A stretch of 17,582 nt of DNA from Bacteroidales bacterium (lineage in GTDB: Bacteria > Bacteroidota > Bacteroidia > Bacteroidales > Muribaculaceae). The notes under the pieces were generated by a model that saw only the letters and a program-made list of their open reading frames with translations, did no database searches and had not been told where the DNA came from. Below are positions 1-4,822 of the stretch, piece after piece. The stretch spans positions 1-17,582 of the forward strand of contig SFGS01000051.1 in NCBI GenBank assembly GCA_004557565.1, given 5' to 3'. How positions within the stretch are numbered: the first letter of the stretch is position 1; every line of letters begins with the position of its first letter. The translations under genes were made by a program, and so were the position numbers.

Positions 1-177
1 CGCACAGTCGCACCGCCAAATGCGAAGCATTCCACTTTGCTCCAAGGCTGTTTTTTATGTTTTTGTTTTTGATTCCATTCACGATTCGGCAACAATGCAC
101 AATCTATCCCCATTAATTTTCCACTGAGCCGATTTGACACTCCTTCTTATTTTGTGGGGGGATGTGGGGAAAAAAGT
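1..177. other. Intergenic left edge, no gene seen
   Basis: No convincing coding region on either strand. The stretch is low in coding signal and holds T-rich runs (about 50-72) and a G-rich tract (156-161 and 166-169) that lies just past the terminator of the minus-strand operon. Whatever gene lies to the left is outside the window. Confidence 0.5.
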
Positions 178-211
178 AATGGCACCTGTCCAATCGCGGA
201 TGGGTGCCATT
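178..211 (-). terminator. Hairpin terminator of the B12-regulated operon
   Basis: A 9-bp perfect inverted repeat, AATGGCACC (178-186) with GGTGCCATT (203-211). Read on the minus strand the hairpin is followed by a run of six T (about 176-171) and then a C-rich stretch. Read on the plus strand it is followed by five T, so it may also terminate a convergent transcript entering from the left. It lies 45 bp past the stop codon of the beta-propeller gene. Confidence 0.8.
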
Positions 212-255
212 TTTGGTGTTACTATATATTATTTTCGCTTTTTCCTTGTGAGGAA

Positions 256-1512
256 TTATTTCATCATTTTCTTAACTGCTGATTGGCTACCGTCGGTGTA
301 GTTGGTAACCACGATGTTCAAGCCTTCGAATGGCTCGTTGCTGCTCATGCCTGAAATGTTGAAATATTTCACCGAAGCCACAGTCTTTTCAGCGTTAGCG
401 TCGGTAATGCCGGTAGGAGTTTGCTCTGCTTTCGCAAACATCACCATTGCCGGGAACCAGTAGCCCTTAGTGAGTTGGATTTGTTCGCCCACTTCCTCGC
501 CATCTTTATTGTAGATGTGGAGATAGTAGTTTTGTGAGCTGTAGTCCACAAATGTTTCAACCACGAGGTTGCCAGTGTTGGGGTCGAGGTCGCACACATT
601 GCCATACATTTTTTGGCCTTGTGGAATGGTGATGAAGTTTTGGGTAAACTCACCAGTATTCATATCGTATTTGCTGATAAAGTTGCCGCAATCGACAGGA
701 GCGTAATAGAGCACCCTATTCTTTGCATCGATAGCAGGAGAAGTCTTTTTCCAAGCAAACGAAGAGTTCTGACATGCCATAGGCACGGTTACAGGAGTCT
801 TAGCCTCGAAACTTTGGGTGTCGATTTCCACAAATTGTTCAATGTTGGAAGCAGAAGGAGTGCCCCAGGTGCAGTTGTTCACAGCAGCCCACACTTCATC
901 GTTCATCTTAAAGAGCGTGCAAGCACCCTTGCCGAGCTCGATAGTCTTTTCGAGTTGGTCGGTATTGGTGTCGATTACATAGATGCCCTTGTTTAATGCG
1001 CTCACAAGGAGCTTGCCGTTGGCTTCCACCATTTCGCCTGGCTCTTTAGCATCTGTGCCACTGATAGGAGTGGATGTGATTTCGCCAGTAGTGGGGTTGT
1101 AGATATACAAGCCCTTGGTGGTGCCTACATACACCTTAGTGTCGCTGAAAGGGTAGCAAGCGCGGGTGTCGCCGTCACTAGCGAAAGTGGCAAAACTCTG
1201 CTTCAGCTTGAGCGTCTTGGCATCTACGATGTCGAATCTGCCGCCAGTAGAGCCATAGTTTTGCTTAGAGCAGAAGTAGATGTTGTTGGCATCTTGCGCC
1301 ATGAATTGGGTGGTGTTGCCAAGGGTTTTCCCTTCGTTTTCCTTTTGGAACACACGATATTGGATTGCGCCGTCAGCATAGGAATAGAAATTCACGGTGC
1401 TGGAGTTATGGCCAAACCAGTCCTCATTCAGCAGAAACACGCCGTTGGTGTATTGTGCATAGGCGCATGTTGCCAAAGCGGCAGAAGCGAGAAATGAAAA
1501 AAACTTCTTCAT
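256..1512 (-). CDS. Secreted YncE/DUF5074-like beta-propeller protein, BtuG-like candidate B12-binding protein
   Basis: Codes for 418 aa. An N-terminal signal peptide (MKKFFSFLASAALATCAYA) likely ends before Gln20; Cys16 is preceded by LAT, a poor lipobox, so signal peptidase I is more likely than lipoprotein processing. Residues about 20-365 show propeller-like repeats, with the NEDWFGHNSSTVNF segment near residue 30 and DANNIYF, KVYVGTTKGLYIYNP and GKLLVSALNKGIYVID further on, as I recall from Bacteroidota DUF5074/YncE-type propellers. That class includes BtuG, which binds cobalamin at the cell surface of Bacteroides. The last ~50 residues match the C-terminus of the upstream gene and resemble a type IX secretion sorting domain. 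It starts 13 bp after the upstream stop codon, so the two genes form an operon behind a cobalamin riboswitch. The B12 role is inferred from fold class plus riboswitch; no TonB-dependent receptor (BtuB) is in the window. Confidence 0.8.
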   Translation of the reverse strand: MKKFFSFLASAALATCAYAQYTNGVFLLNEDWFGHNSSTVNFYSYADGAIQYRVFQKENEGKTLGNTTQFMAQDANNIYFCSKQNYGSTGGRFDIVDAKTLKLKQSFATFASDGDTRACYPFSDTKVYVGTTKGLYIYNPTTGEITSTPISGTDAKEPGEMVEANGKLLVSALNKGIYVIDTNTDQLEKTIELGKGACTLFKMNDEVWAAVNNCTWGTPSASNIEQFVEIDTQSFEAKTPVTVPMACQNSSFAWKKTSPAIDAKNRVLYYAPVDCGNFISKYDMNTGEFTQNFITIPQGQKMYGNVCDLDPNTGNLVVETFVDYSSQNYYLHIYNKDGEEVGEQIQLTKGYWFPAMVMFAKAEQTPTGITDANAEKTVASVKYFNISGMSSNEPFEGLNIVVTNYTDGSQSAVKKMMK

Positions 1513-1525
1513 GACGGTGAGGATT

Positions 1526-2350
1526 TTACTTGATTACCTTAACAGTGCTTGTAGTGCCGTCGGTGTAGGTGGTAACCACGATGTTCACACCGCTGAAAGC
1601 AGTTTCGCTCATTTGACCAGCGAGGTTCACATACTTCACACCAGCCACGGTCTTGGTAGCTTCCACGTCTTCCACTGCGGTAGGAGTTTGGTTAGATGGT
1701 GCAGACACCAGTGCGCCCCATTCGCCAGCACCAGTCATTGAAGAGTAGATCCACAAGTCCCAGCTCTTGTCGGTAAGTGTGCGGCCAGAGCAACCAGTAG
1801 AAGCCCAGTTCATATTGCTTGGGCTGTCGCCTTCAGCCAAGTTGTAGCTCCAGAAGCCTTGGTACCAACCGCTGTTCCAGTAGTCGCCTTCGCTTGCACA
1901 AGAATAAGAGTCGAAGCTATAGCCTTGGGTGATATAGTAGATGCCTTTTTCGTCGGGAGTCACTACATTGTCTTCTGTTTTCAGAGAGAAACCATTGTTG
2001 TCAGCGTCCCAGCCAAATCCACCGATAGCAGAACCGTAAGCGGTGCCGCTTTGCATGAGCATAAAGAGGCGTGGGTTGTTGGCAACGATGTCTATAGCCA
2101 TATCTTCACCAGTCTTGGTGCCTTCGAAGCGGTAACCGAACACGATAGTGTTTTCGCTGCCGGTCCATTTGAGACCCATAGCTGCGACGTTGCTACCTTC
2201 GCCAGTCCAGTTTTGAATGTCGCTGAAAGAGAAGGCTGCTGCATTTGCAGGAGCTTTCTTTACTGATTGGTTGCGTGCCACATTAGGTTGTTGTGCCACC
2301 ATTGTTGCTGCGCACAAAAGTGCGAAGAGAAGCGTGTAAAATTTCTTCAT
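1526..2350 (-). CDS. Secreted Trp/Tyr-rich protein of unknown function, cobalamin-riboswitch controlled
   Basis: Codes for 274 aa from ATG at 2350. This start is chosen because it opens a clean signal peptide (MKKFYTLLFALLCAATMVAQ), although the frame stays open for 72 more codons upstream through the riboswitch leader. The mature part (about 35-220) carries an IQNWTGEGSN segment, a FGYRFEGTKTGEDM segment, an IVANNPRLFML segment, and a late aromatic block (GWYQGFWSYNLAEGD, then ASTGCSGRTLTDKSWDLW). I recall a similar layout (GYRWDG, D-M, a W-Y-W block, and a final S-R-L-D-W motif) in secreted proteins of several phyla but cannot name a family. Residues about 223-274 form a sorting-type C-terminal domain shared with the downstream propeller. 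As first gene after the B12 riboswitch it should be induced when cobalamin is scarce. Binding of cobalamin or a corrinoid at the cell surface is the simplest inference, untested. Confidence 0.8.
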   Translation of the reverse strand: MKKFYTLLFALLCAATMVAQQPNVARNQSVKKAPANAAAFSFSDIQNWTGEGSNVAAMGLKWTGSENTIVFGYRFEGTKTGEDMAIDIVANNPRLFMLMQSGTAYGSAIGGFGWDADNNGFSLKTEDNVVTPDEKGIYYITQGYSFDSYSCASEGDYWNSGWYQGFWSYNLAEGDSPSNMNWASTGCSGRTLTDKSWDLWIYSSMTGAGEWGALVSAPSNQTPTAVEDVEATKTVAGVKYVNLAGQMSETAFSGVNIVVTTYTDGTTSTVKVIK

Positions 2351-2357
2351 TTTTTTT

Positions 2358-2418
2358 GAACTTTTAAACAGTTTATAATATAATTGTGTTATAACAAACT
2401 TCGCTTTTTTAAAAGTTC
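2358..2418 (-). other. AT-rich hairpin directly before the start codon
   Basis: Perfect 10-bp arms GAACTTTTAA (2358-2367) and TTAAAAGTTC (2409-2418), with further partial pairing inside. On the minus-strand mRNA it ends 7 nt before the ATG at 2350 and is followed by A residues, so it is not a terminator for this operon. It could influence ribosome access, as part of the riboswitch expression platform or independently. Confidence 0.45.
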
Positions 2419-2443
2419 GCGTGGGTGTGATAGAGGCTTCCTC

Positions 2444-2480
2444 AAAAAGGCTCATTGCCACACAGCGCATGGTGGGGCAA
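2444..2480 (-). promoter_or_regulatory. Candidate expression-platform hairpin of the riboswitch
   Basis: On the minus strand TTGCC-C-CAC pairs with GTG-T-GGCAA (2480-2472 with 2463-2455), an 8-bp stem with one mismatch and an 8-nt loop. Seven nucleotides lower comes a run of five T (2448-2444), so an attenuator-like role is possible. The gap between stem and T-run makes it a poor intrinsic terminator. Confidence 0.3.
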
Positions 2481-2576
2481 TCTGCTGTCAAAATGAAAAA
2501 TGTTGGGTTTGTTGCGACCACATCATTTTGGGTGTTGCTGCCTCGGTTCATGTCCACGTGAACCATAACAAGGCTG

Positions 2577-2768
2577 CATGTAGAGGTAGGTATTCTGACT
2601 TTGTTTCCATCGCCTCACGCCTTCCCGGTGGTGATGTAGTCGCTGAGAGCGAAATTTACCAGTGGCATATTGTGTGAAACGATACTATTTCAGGAAACTT
2701 ACAGCAGCGGGACTGTTCAGGATTTTCACCTGATTCCCTTTTAATCTCCGCTTGGAGAGCCTCACATG
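2577..2768 (-). ncRNA. Cobalamin (B12/AdoCbl) riboswitch aptamer
   Basis: Minus-strand sequence carries the conserved cobalamin-riboswitch blocks in order: a CTCC/GGAG hairpin (P3), AAAAGGGAA, GGTGAAAATCC, CAGTCCCGC followed by CTGTAAG, GCCACTG, GGGAAGGCG, and the GTCAGAATACC block that matches the B12-box core (usual form GCCAGGAGACC). The aptamer is closed by a stem between 2768-2760 and 2586-2577 (CATGT+GAGG with CCTC+ACATG, one bulge). After the aptamer comes a GGTTCA/TGAACC hairpin (2566-2545 region) that fits the loop partner of the family's kissing-loop switch. The riboswitch precedes the 274-aa secreted protein and the BtuG-like propeller, and should repress them when cobalamin is bound. 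Confidence 0.95.
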
Positions 2769-2783
2769 TTAGTATTGTCGGTG

Positions 2784-2814
2784 CAAAATTAATAATAATT
2801 TCTAAAACAGCAAA
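2784..2814 (-). promoter_or_regulatory. Bacteroidota-type promoter of the riboswitch operon
   Basis: On the minus strand a -7 box TAATTTTG (2791-2784) matches TAnnTTTG exactly, and a TTTG -33 box (2814-2811) lies 19 nt upstream. Transcription would start near 2778, about 10 nt before the closing stem of the cobalamin aptamer. Confidence 0.8.
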
Positions 2815-2854
2815 AAAAATCTCATATCGTTCGGTGCTATAGCACGCCAAAAAT

Positions 2855-2898
2855 GGGGGGGAATGAGGGAGGGTGGAGGTGATGGGGGGATGGAAAGG
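2855..2898. other. G-rich (plus) / C-rich (minus) tract after the rpsU terminator
   Basis: Plus strand holds G-runs at 2855-2861, 2867-2869, 2871-2873 and 2884-2889 with short spacers. Read from rpsU on the minus strand this is a C-rich, almost G-free transcript tail of about 45 nt directly after the hairpin. Confidence 0.6.
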
Positions 2899-2939
2899 AA
2901 ATAGGCTGCTCGCACTCGTGGGAGTGGGGCAGCCTATTT
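2899..2939 (-). terminator. Hairpin terminator of rpsU
   Basis: A perfect 11-bp inverted repeat, AAATAGGCTGC (2899-2909) with GCAGCCTATTT (2929-2939), plus an inner CACTC/GAGTG stem (2913-2917 with 2922-2926). It lies 30 bp after the rpsU stop. The following T-run on the minus strand is short, so the C-rich tail may help termination. The TTTT on the other side means it could also work in the plus direction. Confidence 0.75.
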
Positions 2940-2968
2940 TGCTTTTACCCGAAAGTGGGAGACTTTGA

Positions 2969-3160
2969 TTAGTCTTCTACTTGGCGAAGCTTTTGAACGT
3001 AAATAGCCTTAGCCATTTTCTTGCGGTTGATTACAGATGGCTTGTCGAATTGTTGACGGGCACGAAGTTCTTTTACGATACCGGTCTTTTCGTATTTACG
3101 TTTGAATTTCTTAAGGGCGCGTTCGATGTTTTCGCCTTCTTTTACTGGAACTACGATCAT
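2969..3160 (-). CDS. rpsU: Small ribosomal subunit protein bS21
   Basis: Codes for 63 aa. The sequence starts MIVVPVKEGENIERALKKFKRKYEK... and carries the basic KKFKRK and LRARQQFDKPSV segments typical of S21 of Bacteroidota; the length matches the family in this phylum. S21 is a small basic protein of the 30S platform near the anti-Shine-Dalgarno end of 16S rRNA. In Bacteroidota it belongs with the unusual initiation mode in which the anti-SD is sequestered. The start at 3160 is preceded by an A/T-rich leader without an SD site. It is monocistronic here: long leader upstream, hairpin terminator downstream. Confidence 0.97.
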   Translation of the reverse strand: MIVVPVKEGENIERALKKFKRKYEKTGIVKELRARQQFDKPSVINRKKMAKAIYVQKLRQVED

Positions 3161-3216
3161 AATTCTAAAAGTTTTAAATTGTTGTTTTTATATTGATTTG
3201 TTATTAATATTCACTT

Positions 3217-3248
3217 GTAGTTCGACGCGCTAAAGTGTGCGTCGCTAC
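3217..3248 (-). repeat. Imperfect palindrome in the rpsU leader
   Basis: GTAG (3217-3220) pairs with CTAC (3245-3248) and GACGC (3224-3228) with GCGTC (3239-3243), around a 10-nt loop. It sits about 57 nt upstream of the rpsU start. It may be a structural element of the leader or a copy of a dispersed intergenic palindrome. Confidence 0.4.
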
Positions 3249-3504
3249 AAATAACGGACACTGGTGCATAAAGCGCCTTTCAGCCGTGGGGGTAAAAAGC
3301 ACGATGCCTTCCACCTCGTATATATATAAATTTAGTATTGATTTTCCGCTTAGGGGTATTCCACCAACCACTGCGCCCCTCTCATATTGAGTGGCTTCAG
3401 CACGATGCAGGCATTGCGGGAATAGCCTGTAATCAGATGGTTATATGTGATTTATCTGTATCTCTGACGGGTTTAAGAATCAACCTCCTTTCAGTTTTCG
3501 GGTG
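3249..3504 (-). ncRNA. Long structured leader of rpsU or separate small RNA (candidate)
   Basis: There is no convincing gene over about 340 bp between the minus-strand promoter (3512-3505) and rpsU. The transcript would hold a CAGGC/GCCTG hairpin (3431-3410 region), a GGGG/CCCC pairing, a possible closing UUGAUU/AAUCAA stem (around 3483 and 3338), and a repeated GCATCGTGC motif at about 3409-3401 and 3309-3301. A weak second promoter-like TAAATTTA (3334-3327) suggests rpsU could have its own start, leaving 3335-3504 as an independent RNA. I compared it with tmRNA, RNase P RNA and SRP RNA signatures from memory and saw no match; 6S RNA cannot be ruled out. Confidence 0.4.
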
Positions 3505-3512
3505 CAAATTTA
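3505..3512 (-). promoter_or_regulatory. Minus-strand promoter (-7 box) for the rpsU leader
   Basis: On the minus strand TAAATTTG matches TAnnTTTG exactly; TTG-containing sequence lies about 20 nt upstream. It would start a transcript near 3499 running toward rpsU. It faces away from the plus-strand promoter at 3584-3591. Confidence 0.6.
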
Positions 3513-3557
3513 GTGAAAATATTTGAATTACAATCAATTTGCACTAAAAAAAGCGCA

Positions 3558-3591
3558 TTTTGTGCCGCTGAGTAATTTTTTTGTAAATTTG
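3558..3591 (+). promoter_or_regulatory. Bacteroidota-type promoter of the outer-membrane protein gene
   Basis: A TTTTG near 3558-3562 and an exact TAnnTTTG (TAAATTTG, 3584-3591) spaced 21 nt apart. The -7 box ends only 5 bp before the ATG at 3597, which places transcription start on or next to the start codon. Confidence 0.65.
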
Positions 3592-3596
3592 TGGCG

Positions 3597-4550
3597 ATGA
3601 AGATGCGTGCGTGGATATTCGCAGCCTGCTTGGCGGCTGGCGCTTTGGGTGGTTTTGCCCAGAGCGACACCACATTTCGCTTTCAGCCCATTGTTCCGAT
3701 GTCGATAGCGCCGAAGATAATTCCCTCGCCGCAGATTTCCATCATCACGCCCAATATCGTGGCACCGAAATTGAACAACTACACGCCACCCGAACCGCTC
3801 AAACTTGACTACAAATTCTCCCAACTCTCCGACAGCCTCAAATCCACACCCGAATTGAGTGTGAAGCCGCAGGTGTATCGTGCCGCCAGTGAGTTCGATT
3901 TCAGGGGAAATCCCTTCAACCGCAACTGGAGCGCAGGAGGCGAGGTGGTGAGGATCGACCAGAATTTGAGTTTAATTGGCAGTGGCAGTTACACTGCTTA
4001 TCCTGCGTTGGGCAACATCGGCACAGGCAGCCTCGGATTGCAAGCCACGCCTATCGACCGCCTTACGCTCGGTGTGGGGGCTAACGTGGTGAAATACCAC
4101 ATGGGACGCTCGGCGTGGAACGATTTCGGACTGTATGTGAACGGCAGTTACCAACTCACCGATGCATTGAGCGTGAACGCCTTCGGGCAGTATTATTTCG
4201 ATCAGCGATACCATTCGGTGGGTGGAATGGGGCTGATGCAAAATGCCGTGTATGGCGGAACGCTCGGCTATAAATTTTCCGACAGTTTCAGTTTGGCGGT
4301 GGGCGCGCAACGCTACTACGACGCATACACCCACACATGGAGAACCGTGCCTATCGTGGCACCTACATTCAAGATCTTTGGCGCGCCGTTGACGGTGGAC
4401 GTGGGTGGTTTGATATATAATATTGTGGAAGCACTTATTTACAACAGTCGCGACTCCCATTCGGGCTACGCCATGCCGTCGAGAGGCCCGTCGGTCAATC
4501 CTGCCAGCCAGTTCAAAAGCCGACGTGCGCAGGGTGGCGACATTCGTTAG
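3597..4550 (+). CDS. Predicted outer-membrane beta-barrel protein, function unknown
   Basis: Codes for 317 aa from ATG 3597 (a GTG at 3591 is in frame but lies inside the promoter; ATG 3603 is the other option). The signal peptide is MKMRAWIFAACLAAGALGGFAQ. A Pro/Ile-rich periplasmic-type stretch follows (about 22-85, with repeated P-I-I-x-P motifs). From about residue 100 alternating hydrophobic and polar strands rich in Gly, Tyr and Phe appear (GGEVVRIDQNLSLIGSGSYTAY, LGVGANVVKYHMG, LSVNAFGQYYFDQ, FSLAVGAQRYYDAY), typical of an outer-membrane barrel. The C-terminus is a Ser/Arg-rich tail rather than a terminal Phe. I do not recognise a family. A terminator at 4581 makes it a single-gene unit, divergent from rpsU. 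Confidence 0.8.
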   Translation: MKMRAWIFAACLAAGALGGFAQSDTTFRFQPIVPMSIAPKIIPSPQISIITPNIVAPKLNNYTPPEPLKLDYKFSQLSDSLKSTPELSVKPQVYRAASEFDFRGNPFNRNWSAGGEVVRIDQNLSLIGSGSYTAYPALGNIGTGSLGLQATPIDRLTLGVGANVVKYHMGRSAWNDFGLYVNGSYQLTDALSVNAFGQYYFDQRYHSVGGMGLMQNAVYGGTLGYKFSDSFSLAVGAQRYYDAYTHTWRTVPIVAPTFKIFGAPLTVDVGGLIYNIVEALIYNSRDSHSGYAMPSRGPSVNPASQFKSRRAQGGDIR

Positions 4551-4580
4551 CACATTCATTTTTCCAGAATATTTCGGGTT

Positions 4581-4605
4581 CCGCTTTCGTAGAGGGCGGT
4601 TTTTT
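4581..4605 (+). terminator. Intrinsic terminator of the barrel gene
   Basis: CCGCTTTC (4581-4588) pairs with GAGGGCGG (4592-4599) across a 3-nt loop, 8 bp including two G-U pairs, followed directly by six T (4600-4605). It lies 30 bp after the stop codon. Confidence 0.75.
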
Positions 4606-4822
4606 GCGCATATTTGTGAATTTGTGCAAAGTGCTTGGTGGTGTGAAATTTTTGATTAGAAGGCGATTTGGATTAAGAATTTTAGAAAAAAAGTGTGGTA
4701 ATGTAAAATTAATATCAAAAAAAACGTGTTTTACTGATAATAATTAGTATCTTTGTTGGGTCGCATTAGTGTTTATTGCGATTTTTTTAGAAAATAATGG
4801 TTAATATAACCACCATAAGATT
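4606..4822 (+). promoter_or_regulatory. AT-rich intergenic region with promoter of the protease-GLUG unit
   Basis: No gene seen. It holds an exact TAnnTTTG box (TATCTTTG, 4748-4755), with GT-rich sequence near -33 that is only a weak match. The expected 5' leader to ATG 4823 is about 60 nt and A/T-rich without a Shine-Dalgarno site. Confidence 0.7.

Noticed and set aside
2351..2566. N-terminal extension of 72 codons in frame with the 274-aa secreted protein
   Set aside because: It begins in the riboswitch region, would bury the signal peptide inside the protein, and has low-complexity leader composition. The start at 2350 is much better.
2384..2850. Open frames of 97 and 64 codons overlapping the riboswitch on both strands
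   Set aside because: The sequence is explained by the conserved cobalamin aptamer and its promoter.
3217..3504. tmRNA or RNase P RNA upstream of rpsU
   Set aside because: No tRNA-like CCA end with T-arm, no tag frame, and none of the RNase P core motifs are visible.
3972..4559. 195-codon open frame antisense to the barrel-protein gene
   Set aside because: His/Arg-rich translation, no recognisable motif, and no promoter or terminator fits it.
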